This document shows positions 7,496 to 15,690 of a stretch of DNA of 64,000 nucleotides, one piece after another. Each line of letters starts with the position of its first letter. The first letter of the stretch is position 1. Location: positions 190,142-254,141 of the forward strand of contig KE159609.1 of NCBI GenBank assembly GCA_000403295.2, given 5' to 3'. The notes beneath the pieces were generated by a model. That model saw nothing but the letters and a program-made list of their open reading frames with translations, searched no databases and was not told the origin of the DNA. This DNA comes from Lachnospiraceae bacterium M18-1. GTDB lineage: Bacteria > Bacillota > Clostridia > Lachnospirales > Lachnospiraceae. A program made the position numbers and the translations under genes.

Positions 7496-8407
7496 ATGAA
7501 AAGCAACAGGATGTTCGGTATATTATGTATTTTATTGGAGCGGGAAAAAATAACGGCACAGGAGCTGGCGGAGTATTTTGAGGTCTCTGTGCGCACGATC
7601 CATAGGGATTTGTTGGATTTGTCCAGCGCAGGGTTCCCAGTGACTACACAGCAGGGCATTGGCGGCGGTATATCTTTGCTTCCAAACTTTAAATACAGCA
7701 AATCAGTCCTGAATAAAGAGGACATAGATCTAATTGTGTCCGGTATACAAGGGTTTGCAAGTATTGATGAGAGTTCAAAAATAAAGACGCTGCTTGCGAA
7801 GCTGCGCCTTGGACAGGAAGATAAGCTGCTGCTGGAGAATGATATCATCATTGATTTCACATCCTGGAACCATAAGAATACGACCATTGAAAAAATCAAA
7901 ATCATCCGTTCTGCGATTGCCTCCCGGCGCCTGTTGGAACTGGAGTATTACAGCAGCAATGGATACTCCAAAAGAACCGTGGAACCTTATAAGCTCCTTT
8001 TTAAAGAAGAATACTGGTATCTTTTCGCCTACTGCACACAAAGACAGGATTTCCGTGTTTTTAAGCTCAACAGAGTATCAAAGCTGGCGCTTTGCGAACA
8101 GACCTATATGGAACGGACAGATTATGAAATTCCGGTATTGCAGAGCTCATTTTCAAATGGCGTGGGGCAATTGGTTACAGTCAGAATGGATAAATCTTAT
8201 GAGTTTCTGGCGATTGATTTCTTTGGCCAGAGCAATATCCGGGAAGAAAACAATTCTCTCTACGTTTCCTTTTATACGGAATACCCGGAGTGGATCGTAA
8301 GCACTTTTGCAAGCTTGGGGGATAAAGCGGAAATTATAGAGCCAAAGACGCTGCGGGATGATATCAAGGCATTTTTAGAGCAGGCCAGAAAACAATATGA
8401 TAAATGA
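7496..8407 (+). CDS. HTH/WYL-domain transcriptional regulator
   Basis: 303 residues. The N-terminal winged HTH (about 1-60: LEREKITAQELAEYFEVSVRTIHRDLLDLSSAG) is DeoR/YafY-like. The C-terminal WYL domain (about 130-300) contains the family segments RRLLELEYYSSNGYSKRTVEP and EEYWYLFAYCTQRQDFRVFKLNR. Such proteins are ligand-sensing regulators. The start has a GGAGG ribosome site 6-7 bases upstream. It stands alone between a terminator and the TetR promoter, so its target cannot be read from context. Confidence 0.88.
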   Translation: MKSNRMFGILCILLEREKITAQELAEYFEVSVRTIHRDLLDLSSAGFPVTTQQGIGGGISLLPNFKYSKSVLNKEDIDLIVSGIQGFASIDESSKIKTLLAKLRLGQEDKLLLENDIIIDFTSWNHKNTTIEKIKIIRSAIASRRLLELEYYSSNGYSKRTVEPYKLLFKEEYWYLFAYCTQRQDFRVFKLNRVSKLALCEQTYMERTDYEIPVLQSSFSNGVGQLVTVRMDKSYEFLAIDFFGQSNIREENNSLYVSFYTEYPEWIVSTFASLGDKAEIIEPKTLRDDIKAFLEQARKQYDK

Positions 8408-8471
8408 GAACCAGCGATTCTCACTTTTACGATAGGAAATGCTTTGCACAGATTGGCTCATAAAAATCCTC

Positions 8472-8530
8472 TTGACAAGTAAACGAGCGTTTACTATAAT
8501 ATCAAAAAGAAGAGGTAAACGATTGTTTAC
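8472..8530 (+). promoter_or_regulatory. TetR promoter with twin 16-bp operators
   Basis: TTGACA (8472-8477), 17 bases, TATAAT (8495-8500). The spacer is almost entirely the near-palindrome GTAAACGAGCGTTTAC (8479-8494), and a second copy, GTAAACGATTGTTTAC, lies at 8515-8530. They are 36 bp apart centre to centre and so on nearly the same helix face. This is the pattern expected for autorepression by the TetR protein encoded next. Confidence 0.75.
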
Positions 8531-8549
8531 ATTGTAGGAGGTACATAGA

Positions 8550-9191
8550 ATGACTGATACAAAGGAAAAAATATTGGTCGTTGCATTGCAATTATTTGCA
8601 AAAGACGGATATGAGGCAGTTTCCGTCAGTAAAATAGCTGAAAAATTGGGAATTACGAAAGGGGCGCTGTATAAGCATTATGAAAACAAGAAGGATATTT
8701 TCAACAGTATTGTTGCGCGTATGTCACAATCGGATCATGAAATAGCACGAAAATATGGTGTGCCAGAAAATGTGTTTGATTGTGCACCGGATCAATATGA
8801 GAAAATCGGATTGAAAAATCTAAAAAATTTTGCCGTTTCACAATACCGGTTTTGGACTTCAGATGAATTCGCCGCTGATTATCGTAAAATGCTCACTTTA
8901 GAGCAGTATCGTAATCCAGAATTAAACAAGTTGTATCAGGATAGCCTTGTGCGTGGGCCTGTTCTTTATTTAAAAGATATTTTTCGTGAGATGATTAGAT
9001 GTGGTGTGTTAAAGGAGAATGACCCATACCAACTTGCAATAGAATTTTTCTCCCCGCTTTTTTTACTTATCAATATGTCAGATGAAAATGAATCTTATGT
9101 GGATATTGAAAAACGGCTAATAAAGCATATTGATTTTTTTATAGAATCTCACACAAAGGAAAGGGAAAACAAAAATGAAATATATTCGTAG
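8550..9191 (+). CDS. TetR/AcrR family repressor
   Basis: 213 residues with a typical N-terminal TetR HTH (about 5-50: ILVVALQLFAKDGYEAVSVS, then KIAEKLGITKGALYKHYENK). The C-terminal helical ligand domain is not assignable. The start follows GGAGG by 9 bases. It overlaps the next gene by 17 bases, so repressor and methyltransferase are one operon under the twin-operator promoter at 8472. The coding sequence looks AT-richer than its neighbours, suggesting separate acquisition. Confidence 0.9.
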   Translation: MTDTKEKILVVALQLFAKDGYEAVSVSKIAEKLGITKGALYKHYENKKDIFNSIVARMSQSDHEIARKYGVPENVFDCAPDQYEKIGLKNLKNFAVSQYRFWTSDEFAADYRKMLTLEQYRNPELNKLYQDSLVRGPVLYLKDIFREMIRCGVLKENDPYQLAIEFFSPLFLLINMSDENESYVDIEKRLIKHIDFFIESHTKERENKNEIYS

Positions 9192-9891
9192 TCAAAAATA
9201 TAACATTCCTGAATTACAGGCTAAAATTATGGGGCCAAATCCAGTCAAACTGGAGGAGGAACTTTTACTTCATTGCAAAATCTCCCCAAACGCCATAGTA
9301 TGTGATCTTGGCAGCGGTCAGGGGTTGACTTCCCTCTTTCTTGTAAAAGAGTACGGGTTTACTGTATATGCCACGGATTTGTGGAGCGATCCGGAAGATA
9401 ATCGAAAATTCTTTCGCAAAATGGGGTTGTCCGATGAGCAGATTATTCCGGTTAAGGCAGATGCCACAGCACTTCCGTTTGAGGAAGAATTTTTCGATGC
9501 AATCATCAGTACGGATTCCTATAATTATTTTGGGCGAGATCCTAAATTCCTTGACGATAAATTGCTCCCATATCTTAAACATGGTGGCTATATTTATATT
9601 GCCATTCCTGGAATGAAAAAAGATTGTCATAGTAATCTGCCACCAGAATTACTTCTCTCATGGACACCGGAACAGCTTGATTATATGCACGATATAATGT
9701 ATTGGGAAAATATAATCCGCCATTGCAAAGGGGCCAGGGTAATTTCCATTCATGAGATGGAAAGTAATGAGGAAGTATGGAACGACTGGTTAAAGCAAGA
9801 AAACGAGTATGCAATCAGTGATCGTAAAGCTATGGAGGCTGGCGGAGGTAAATATTTGAATTTTATTTCTATTGTTCTTCAAAGATTATAG
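9175..9891 (+). CDS. Class I SAM-dependent methyltransferase
   Basis: 238 residues. Motif I is VCDLGSGQGLTSLFL (about 40-55), followed by the acidic loop YATDLW and a motif near AFPFEE-type LPFEEEFFDAIISTDSY (about 100-120), the Methyltransf_11 layout. The substrate is unknown; the fold is used for small molecules, lipids and drugs. Its ATG lies inside the TetR gene, so it is translationally coupled and presumably induced when the TetR protein releases its operators. The TetR-methyltransferase pairing suggests modification of a toxic small molecule, but that is inference. Confidence 0.85.
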   Translation: MKYIRSQKYNIPELQAKIMGPNPVKLEEELLLHCKISPNAIVCDLGSGQGLTSLFLVKEYGFTVYATDLWSDPEDNRKFFRKMGLSDEQIIPVKADATALPFEEEFFDAIISTDSYNYFGRDPKFLDDKLLPYLKHGGYIYIAIPGMKKDCHSNLPPELLLSWTPEQLDYMHDIMYWENIIRHCKGARVISIHEMESNEEVWNDWLKQENEYAISDRKAMEAGGGKYLNFISIVLQRL

Positions 9892-10219
9892 CAATAAAAT
9901 CAAGAGACGGCCGAGTTTGATTATGAAGAAGCTGGATGCTGCCTTGATACTTCACCGGGAAGAGTCATGTACTTTTTTATGATCCGGAACAGTATTTTAA
10001 GTATATAAGGCCAGTGCGAAAAGGGTAGGGGCATAAAGCCCAGGTAAGGCGTCATTGCACAAAAAAGATATGAAATATGACAGAACGCTGTCATGTTTAT
10101 AGTTTATCATAGAATGCTGAAGGACGGAGGGGCGTAAAGGGAACGGAGGTGATATCCTTGGGAAATTAGCTGTACTGGAAATATCCGAGCCGGGAGATAA
10201 AATCGGAGAAAAGCTGCTT
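9892..10219. other. Intergenic region with a possible decayed reading frame
   Basis: No intact gene. A stop-bounded stretch at about 9897-10005 (plus strand) reads as a plausible protein tail containing EFDYEEAGCCLDTS and VMYFFMIRNS but has no start codon, so it may be a gene remnant. A good ribosome site (GGAGG near 10145) is followed by codons in frame with the winged-helix gene but no ATG, GTG or TTG. Confidence 0.35.
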
Positions 10220-10663
10220 ATGCTGTTGGACGCAAGACAGCGGCAGGAGTTAGTAAACTATCTTCTTGGCAAAGAAAAGCAGAATGGTGGTTCAGCTGAT
10301 ATCCTGTGTATCCGCTCCGGAGCTTATGAGCTGTTGACAGAGAATGAAGGTATCTTCACAGAGATTCATATGGGTGATTTGTACTTTTGCCTGGAGCAGC
10401 GGCTGGTACGTGTGGATGGACAAGTGGTCGAACTGACGGCGAAAGAATTTGATATTCTTGCCCTGCTGATCACGCATCCCCAACGGGTGTTCACATACGA
10501 GCTGATCATGGAACTGGTCTGGGATGAGGCTGCTGCCTGTTACTCACGCAAAGCGGTAAGCAACCATATGAGCAATCTGCGGAAGAAATTGAAGATAACA
10601 CCGGATGGCTTGGAATATATCAAAAATATTGTCGGTGTAGGTTATAAATTTGAAATACCATAA
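10220..10663 (+). CDS. OmpR/PhoB-type winged-helix DNA-binding protein without receiver domain
   Basis: 147 residues. The C-terminal half (about 55-147) is a Trans_reg_C winged helix: VDGQVVELTAKEFDILALL, FTYELIMELVWDEAA, KAVSNHMSNLRKKL and YIKNIVGVGYKF. There is no response-regulator receiver, so it is not VanR. The open frame extends upstream for about 22 codons with protein-like sequence (LAVLEISEPGDKIGEKLL) to a GGAGG at about 10145 but lacks a standard start codon. Either a rare start is used or the N-terminus has been mutated. Isolated by a terminator downstream. Confidence 0.75.
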   Translation: MLLDARQRQELVNYLLGKEKQNGGSADILCIRSGAYELLTENEGIFTEIHMGDLYFCLEQRLVRVDGQVVELTAKEFDILALLITHPQRVFTYELIMELVWDEAAACYSRKAVSNHMSNLRKKLKITPDGLEYIKNIVGVGYKFEIP

Positions 10664-10665
10664 CA

Positions 10666-10708
10666 AAGATCACAAGGATTTTACTTCCCTTGTGGTCTTG
10701 TTTTGTTT
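10666..10708 (+). terminator. Terminator after winged-helix gene
   Basis: AAGATCACAAGG (10666-10677) pairs with CCTTGTGGTCTT (10688-10699) with one wobble, then a T-rich tail. Confidence 0.7.
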
Positions 10709-10780
10709 ATGCTCCTTTCCAGAGAACAGATCCCATTTGTTATTGTTCTCATAAGAATTTTGCCACTTGCCATTACCTTA

Positions 10781-10831
10781 TTGACAATTGTGACTGAAGT
10801 TGCTATAATGTACTTGTTCAATAAGTACATT
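10781..10831 (+). promoter_or_regulatory. GntR-ABC operon promoter with palindromic operator
   Basis: TTGACA (10781-10786), 17 bases, TATAAT (10804-10809). Overlapping the -10 box, AATGTACTT (10807-10815) and AAGTACATT (10823-10831) form a perfect 9-bp inverted repeat around 7 bases. It is placed to block polymerase, consistent with autorepression by the GntR protein. Confidence 0.75.
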
Positions 10832-10853
10832 ATATGACGGATGGAGGGATCCT

Positions 10854-11231
10854 GTGGAAATTATAATAAGCAGTAATACGAGTAAACCCATTTATGAGCA
10901 GATTACCTCACAGATAAAAGCTATGATTATGAGCGGCGAACTGCAGACGGGCGATCCTATTCCTTCTATGCGAGCATTGGCAAAGTCAATCCATGTAAGC
11001 GTAATTACCGTTCAAAAGGCATATGAAGATCTGCAAAGGGACGGATTTATCGAGACGACAGTCGGGCGTGGAAGTTTTGTAGCGGCACAGAATAAAGACT
11101 TTTATCAAGAGGAACAGCAGCGGTTAGCGGAAGAGCATTTACAGGAGGCCGCTGATATTGGCAGAACCAGTGGAATATCGTTGGGAAAATTAGTTGAGCT
11201 TTTAACTATGTTTTATCAAGAGGAGGAGTGA
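10854..11231 (+). CDS. GntR-family regulator, YtrA type
   Basis: 125 residues starting at GTG 10854 (GGAGGG 7 bases upstream). The N-terminal winged HTH is textbook GntR (KPIYEQITSQIKAMIMSGEL, PSMRALAKSIHVSVITVQKAYEDLQRDGFIET), and the tail is the short YtrA-type dimerisation extension with no ligand domain. It overlaps the ABC ATPase region and heads the operon 10854-12940. Such regulators repress their own ABC transporter operons, often in response to cell-wall antibiotics. Confidence 0.9.
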   Translation: MEIIISSNTSKPIYEQITSQIKAMIMSGELQTGDPIPSMRALAKSIHVSVITVQKAYEDLQRDGFIETTVGRGSFVAAQNKDFYQEEQQRLAEEHLQEAADIGRTSGISLGKLVELLTMFYQEEE

Positions 11232-11233
11232 CT

Positions 11234-12094
11234 ATGGATACAATCTTACAGGTGGAAAATTTAACGAAACAGTATGAAGGCTTTCAGCTGGACCACGTTT
11301 CGTTCGACCTTCCGAAAGGAACGATTATGGGACTGATTGGCGAGAATGGAGCCGGAAAGAGTACAACGATCAATGCAATTCTTGATCTGATTAAGAAAGA
11401 TGACGGTACGGTTACTTTTTGGGGGCAGGAATTATCTTCATCCAAACAGTTGAAGGAGGATATCGGCGTTGTATTCGATGGAGTCAATTTTTATGAAACA
11501 TTGACGCCTGCGAAAGTGGGGAAGATCTCTGGATCCGCCTATAAACAATGGGATGAGTACCTGTACCGGGATTATCTGAAACGTTTCGGGCTTCCGTTGG
11601 ATAAAGAGATCAAAACACTTTCCAAAGGCATGAAAATGAAATTGTGTATCGCTGTGGCGCTTTCCCATAAACCGAAGCTGTTGATTTTGGATGAGGCGAC
11701 CAGCGGTCTTGACCCGGTTATGCGGGATAATATTCTTGATGTCTTTTTGGATTTCGTGCAGGATGAAAACCATTCCATCTTGATGTCCTCCCATATCACC
11801 ACGGATTTAGAAAAGGTTGCTGACTATATTACCTTTATTCATCAGGGAAAAGTCCTGTTTTGCAAGACAAAGGATGAACTGCGCTACAAATATGGAATCA
11901 TCCGATGCGGTGCAGCCGCTTTCGACCAGATTGATAAATCGGAGATCCTTGCATACCGCAAAGAAGATTATCAATGGAATGTACTGGTAGCTGATAAAGA
12001 AAAGACCAGGAAAAAATATAAAGCGGCCGTCGTTGATGATGCTACGATTGACGATATTCTGCTGCTGTATGTGAAAGGAGAGTGGGCAAAATGA
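11234..12094 (+). CDS. ABC transporter ATP-binding protein (YtrB-like)
   Basis: 286 residues. Walker A GENGAGKSTT (about 38-47), signature-like LSKGMKMKL (about 133), Walker B LLILDEATSGLDP and the H-loop SSHIT. The C-terminal extension is typical of drug or antibiotic exporter ATPases of the ABC-2 class. ATG 11234 sits 7 bases after AGGAGG, overlapping the GntR coupling region, and its TGA overlaps the next start (ATGA). It energises the permease encoded at 12091. Confidence 0.9.
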   Translation: MDTILQVENLTKQYEGFQLDHVSFDLPKGTIMGLIGENGAGKSTTINAILDLIKKDDGTVTFWGQELSSSKQLKEDIGVVFDGVNFYETLTPAKVGKISGSAYKQWDEYLYRDYLKRFGLPLDKEIKTLSKGMKMKLCIAVALSHKPKLLILDEATSGLDPVMRDNILDVFLDFVQDENHSILMSSHITTDLEKVADYITFIHQGKVLFCKTKDELRYKYGIIRCGAAAFDQIDKSEILAYRKEDYQWNVLVADKEKTRKKYKAAVVDDATIDDILLLYVKGEWAK

Positions 12095-12738
12095 AAAGCC
12101 TTATATTGAAAGATTTATATAATATCGGACACAATACAAAATCCATGCTGTTTATACTTGCGGTGCTTGCTGTGGCTTTTATTCCTACCTCTGGTGTGGG
12201 AGCATATATTTTCATCTGCGGCATCTTATGCAGTATGATGATCGTAACCACTTTTTCTTTTGACGATAACTCCAAATGGACGCGATATGCTATGATAATG
12301 CCCATTTCAAAAAGAGATTTAGTGATTGGAAAGTTTATTGTCTTAGCAATCTTTTGTGCGATTGGCAGTGTATTCGGCTTGGCTGTAGGCTTGATCGGCG
12401 GAGGCATAGCAGGCAAAATTACATTCAGCCCTGCCGCTATTGTGGAACTGCTGTTTTTAACCTTAGCGGCAACGGTAATTTCCCTCATTTTTGGAAGTAT
12501 GTCAATCCCGCTGGTGTTTAAATTTGGAGCCGAAAAAGGGCGCGTTTTGCTTCTGGTATCGTTCCTCATTCCGGCAGCAATTTGTTTTGGGGCATATAAG
12601 CTGCTTGCAATACTGGGCGTGGAGCTGACAGATCAGACGGTGTTTATCCTCTTATGCTGTTCCCCGCTTATCGCGTTGGTCTGGAGTTATGGAATGTATC
12701 AAATCAGTTATCGGATTTTTTTGAAACAAGAATTGTAA
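12091..12738 (+). CDS. ABC-2 type permease
   Basis: 215 residues from ATG 12091, which overlaps the ATPase stop. Six hydrophobic helices are apparent (for example MLFILAVLAVAFIPTS, FIVLAIFCAIGSVFGLAVGL, VLLLVSFLIPAAICFGA). It resembles the ABC2_membrane_2 family that pairs with YtrB-type ATPases. The substrate is unknown. Same operon as the GntR regulator. Confidence 0.85.
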   Translation: MKSLILKDLYNIGHNTKSMLFILAVLAVAFIPTSGVGAYIFICGILCSMMIVTTFSFDDNSKWTRYAMIMPISKRDLVIGKFIVLAIFCAIGSVFGLAVGLIGGGIAGKITFSPAAIVELLFLTLAATVISLIFGSMSIPLVFKFGAEKGRVLLLVSFLIPAAICFGAYKLLAILGVELTDQTVFILLCCSPLIALVWSYGMYQISYRIFLKQEL

Positions 12739-12754
12739 GATAGGAGAAATTGCT

Positions 12755-12940
12755 ATGAAAAAATATGAGTATGTTAATATCGAATATTCAGCAAAAGGAG
12801 TGGTGTTTTCTTATGTTGAAAAGCATAGGGAAATCATAGATAGTTACGCGGAGAAAGGCTTTCGATATATCGGTTTTGTCCCTACGGAAGTAGGGGCAAA
12901 CGGCTGCATCAGAAAAATTGACTTGGTTTTTGAAAAGTGA
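12755..12940 (+). CDS. DUF4177-like small protein
   Basis: 61 residues beginning MKKYEYVNIEY, with EIIDSYAEKGFRYIGFVPT in the middle: the layout of DUF4177 proteins. TAGGAGAAATTGCT precedes the ATG. It is the last gene of the GntR-ABC operon, 16 bases after the permease. Function unknown. Confidence 0.75.
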   Translation: MKKYEYVNIEYSAKGVVFSYVEKHREIIDSYAEKGFRYIGFVPTEVGANGCIRKIDLVFEK

Positions 12941-13263
12941 TTATGTTTTCAATCGAAAATATGGGCCTGGCGTGTTATCGAGCAGTTTGAGGCGATATGC
13001 TTCAACCATTAAATTATAAAAATTCACAAAAATTAGGACAATAGCAGGATACATCGGGAAAGAAAGCAGAATCCTCCCTGGTACAATTTACTCAATCATA
13101 GCAAATGGAAGAAGTCCACTGCTTAGTCAGGTAAATTGAAGGGGAGGAGGTGCAGTATCCTTATAGAGGGAAAGAATTCTCCTTACACTGTTGTCCTTGG
13201 TTGAACGCAAGTCTTACAACTGAATATTGTTTGGCGGCCTGTTCAAAAGCGTAAACAACAAAT
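12941..13263. other. Intergenic region with fragments of decayed coding sequence
   Basis: No intact gene. A plus-strand stretch at about 13030-13140 reads as a protein tail containing GYIGKESRILPG and SIIANGRSPLLSQ, ending at TGA near 13139, without a start. It looks like a remnant. AGGGGAGGAGGTG at about 13140 is a ribosome-site-like sequence with no frame behind it. Confidence 0.3.
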
Positions 13264-13305
13264 GCACCGATGCCTGATATTATATCGGGTATCGGTGCTT
13301 TCTTC
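13264..13305. terminator. Bidirectional terminator of the XRE gene
   Basis: GCACCGAT (13264-13271) pairs with ATCGGTGC (13291-13298), with further pairing inside. T-rich bases follow on the plus strand (TTTCTTC) and partly on the minus strand. It lies just downstream of the minus-strand gene ending at 13304. Confidence 0.6.
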
Positions 13306-13906
13306 ATTGCTGTTCAGGATGAAAGGCAAGCCATTTTGATCTATAGGTATCCAAATAAAACCGATTCCCATACTCATTTTGGACAAAATGCTTTTTGACC
13401 TGATACCAGCCCCGCAATTCAGTCCGCAAATCTGAGTCTGGAGAGATTGGCTCCAGCCATATCCGGGTAAACTGCTGGATCTCAGATAAGATTAGCGGTT
13501 TTCCGGATGGCAGGCTCGGTTCGGAAAATAACTGGGGCAGCGTAAACAGCCTTTTGGCGTCAGCAAACGGAACGGTCTGTCCATTTGGGAGCAATAGAGT
13601 ATGATTGCCGGCATCAACCAGCATCCATCCATACTCCGCAGACCAGACTGGTTTTCCGTGAAAGATTGGAAGGGTTTCCGGAGCAATTGGTACAGATTGG
13701 ACCGAGATCCCCTGCTCTGACCGTCCGAGGAGAAAATCCGTTGTGACACCATAGAGAACAGACATTTTCTCAAGTCCGTCAATGGAAGGAGACTTGCGTT
13801 CTCCCTCCCATGCGCTTAGGGTTGGCTGAGAGATGCCGAGTTTTTCGGCAGCCTCTGTCATCTTTAATTTGTTGATCAGCCGTGCCTGTTTGAATTGTCT
13901 TGGCAT
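13304..13906 (-). CDS. XRE-family regulator with C-terminal unknown domain
   Basis: 200 residues. The N-terminal HTH_3 (about 5-60) reads LINKLKMTEAAEKLGISQPT then LSAWEGERKSPSIDGLEKMS. The C-terminal 140 residues (PVWSAEYGWMLVDAGNHTLLLPNGQTV, LRGWYQVKKHFVQNEYGNRF) have no domain I recognise but look globular. It follows the AlbA_2 gene by 13 bases on the same strand and is probably co-transcribed from upstream of 15480. Such XRE genes are frequent in Clostridial integrative elements. Confidence 0.8.
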   Translation of the reverse strand: MPRQFKQARLINKLKMTEAAEKLGISQPTLSAWEGERKSPSIDGLEKMSVLYGVTTDFLLGRSEQGISVQSVPIAPETLPIFHGKPVWSAEYGWMLVDAGNHTLLLPNGQTVPFADAKRLFTLPQLFSEPSLPSGKPLILSEIQQFTRIWLEPISPDSDLRTELRGWYQVKKHFVQNEYGNRFYLDTYRSKWLAFHPEQQ

Positions 13907-13919
13907 CTGTTCACCACCT

Positions 13920-15281
13920 TTATTCGTTTATTTGCCAATAACCATTTTTATCTGAGCCGATTCTTTCAATAATACCTTTTTCCTTTAAGTTTTTGATTCT
14001 CCCAAATACAGCTTTCCTTCCGATATTCAATTTATCAGCAAGATTTTGATAGGTGTAAGCAGGATCCTCAGAAAGAAGAGCAAGAATCTCTTTTTCTTTG
14101 TCACTTAAATTTACAGTTCCGTTTACAGTTCCATTTACAGTTCCATTTGCAGTTTCCCCTGGTCCATATACAATCCGATCTTTTGGTGCAATAAATTTGA
14201 TCATAACCGAATTTCCGGTAATATCGTATTCCGGCAATGGTACACCATCTTCACGGCAGGCATCACAGATCTTTTCTATGCCGCGCCCCCAGCTTTCAAT
14301 AAAACCGGCAAGATAATATACATGGGCAATATTAGGGTTAAAGGGCTCAGACGAGTGCTTTTCCATGAGCTTCTCTGCAGACCAGTTTTCAGGCAGTCGG
14401 CCGCAGTTTGCAATATATAATCTGTCATTATATACACTTACCTGAATCGGTATGCCACGGGCATAGTCCTTATGGCACAGGGCATTCAAGAGAGCCTCGC
14501 GCAGTGCCGCATCTGGGACGAAATAACGCTCGATCCGCTGCATTCCTTCGTATGTGATCTTTGCTTTCATATACTTCAGATGGATAGTTTCGATAATCCG
14601 ATCAATCTGGTCAAGCAGTGAACCATGTATTTCATCCTGATACCGAAGTTCAGAATCACTTTCAAAATAACCGATTTTTGTAAAAGCACCAAGCTGCCAC
14701 TCTTCGGGATCGTTTGCAAAAAGGAGCATGGCAGCATTTGTTAAGTAGTCATTATTCATTAAGTGCAGCTTTTTCATCAGCGTCTCTTTTTGCTCATCTA
14801 AAGCGCTCTCATCAATACGTCCCTTTTTGGCCGCCCACTTTATAAAACGCTTAACAACACCATTATCAATATCAGAGATTGTGAAGGACGGCAAAGGAAG
14901 GTTGTCCCAGGTTGCGCCCTGTTTACAGAGCAAAAAGCTCTCCAGTTCCAATCCGGTTAATTTCTGATTCGTACTGCCACTGCGGTAATAATAAACGCCT
15001 TTGTATGAGATAGCAATAGGATAGGGCTGTACAGAAATTTCAATATACTCGGTTTCGCCATCTGTATGAAGGTTGACAGGCACAATAATACCCATAGCAT
15101 CACGGATTTTATTCGGAAGATCCTCAAGCAGCTTATGGGAATTAGACAGGCCTACGGTTTCGCCATTATCGTTTTTGCCGATGTAAAGCGTGCCGCCCTG
15201 TGCATTCGCAAAACCACAGATCCATGCCAGATAGTCATCTTTCCAAATTTCTTTCCATTCTATAATCTGCATCTCAGGCAT
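13920..15281 (-). CDS. AlbA_2 (Schlafen-like) putative DNA-binding/ATP-binding regulator
   Basis: 453 residues. The N-terminal AlbA_2 domain (about 1-120: EWKEIWKDDYLAWICGFANA, GGTLYIGKNDNGETVGL) is followed by an HATPase-like RecG-associated domain (about 230-370: ALREALLNALCHKDYARG and ESWGRGIEKICDA). A winged-helix tail (EKEILALLSEDPAYTYQNLA, IGRKAVFGRIKNLKEKGIIE) ends the protein. A low-complexity TVNG repeat lies between (about 383-395). The gene overlaps the small HTH gene by 8 bases, so the two are coupled. This family is annotated as a transcriptional regulator or RecG-related protein; its biochemical role is unsettled. Confidence 0.85.
   Translation of the reverse strand: MPEMQIIEWKEIWKDDYLAWICGFANAQGGTLYIGKNDNGETVGLSNSHKLLEDLPNKIRDAMGIIVPVNLHTDGETEYIEISVQPYPIAISYKGVYYYRSGSTNQKLTGLELESFLLCKQGATWDNLPLPSFTISDIDNGVVKRFIKWAAKKGRIDESALDEQKETLMKKLHLMNNDYLTNAAMLLFANDPEEWQLGAFTKIGYFESDSELRYQDEIHGSLLDQIDRIIETIHLKYMKAKITYEGMQRIERYFVPDAALREALLNALCHKDYARGIPIQVSVYNDRLYIANCGRLPENWSAEKLMEKHSSEPFNPNIAHVYYLAGFIESWGRGIEKICDACREDGVPLPEYDITGNSVMIKFIAPKDRIVYGPGETANGTVNGTVNGTVNLSDKEKEILALLSEDPAYTYQNLADKLNIGRKAVFGRIKNLKEKGIIERIGSDKNGYWQINE
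14110..14157. repeat. 12-bp tandem repeats encoding TVNG
   Basis: About four 12-bp units of the type TTACAGTTCCNT lie in tandem inside the AlbA_2 gene and encode NGTV repeats. The unit length keeps the frame, so copy-number change would alter only linker length. Confidence 0.7.
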
Positions 15282-15480
15282 TGCTTTGTTCCTCGCATTT
15301 CTTTATATATTTACCGCTTTTAATGCGTGCATCGGCTGGCTTTTCTGCATCTTCAGGAATAAGCCATGTGTTACCGGTCTTCTGAGTTCCGGGGATACGA
15401 CCCTCGCTGCAGAGGATACCTACACGGCGAGAAGAAAGTCCCCACTTTTTGCCGGCTTCCGTTGTTGAAATAAATTTCAT
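15274..15480 (-). CDS. Small HTH DNA-binding protein (excisionase/MerR-like fold)
   Basis: 68 residues: STTEAGKKWGLSSRRVGILC and GRIPGTQKTGNTWLIPEDAE, the winged-helix pattern of MerR/excisionase-type HTH_17 proteins. It overlaps the AlbA_2 gene start. It probably leads the three-gene minus-strand operon (15480 to 13304). Whether it acts as a regulator or as an excisionase cannot be told; no recombinase is adjacent. Confidence 0.8.
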   Translation of the reverse strand: MKFISTTEAGKKWGLSSRRVGILCSEGRIPGTQKTGNTWLIPEDAEKPADARIKSGKYIKKCEEQSNA

Positions 15481-15620
15481 AATTTATCGCCCCCTTAACT
15501 TTATATATTATATTCGGTTTGCGGAATAATATCAAGGGTTTTGCTAAAAATGTCAGAATGATTTCCGGATACACTTTTTCGTTTTCTCATTTTTATACAT
15601 AAATCATATATTTATAGCTA

Positions 15621-15676
15621 TTGACTTTCCGCTTGCAACAAGCTATAATATGACTATAAAATCAATTTAGTCATAT
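15621..15676 (+). promoter_or_regulatory. Hydrolase-TetR regulon promoter with operator 1
   Basis: TTGACT (15621-15626), 17 bases, TATAAT (15644-15649), overlapped by the perfect inverted repeat ATATGACTA (15648-15656) / TAGTCATAT (15668-15676). Related 27-bp sites occur before the TetR gene (16585) and the ABC operon (17264), defining a local regulon. Confidence 0.75.
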
Positions 15677-15690
15677 AGGAGGCATAAGGT

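Noticed and set aside
10220..10663. Winged-helix gene as VanR of the VanD cluster
   Set aside because: No receiver domain, wrong position (vanR lies upstream of vanH in VanD clusters) and no sensor kinase beside it.
14098..14160. Short tandem repeats as a CRISPR array
   Set aside because: Units are 12 bp, without spacers, and encode an in-frame TVNG linker.
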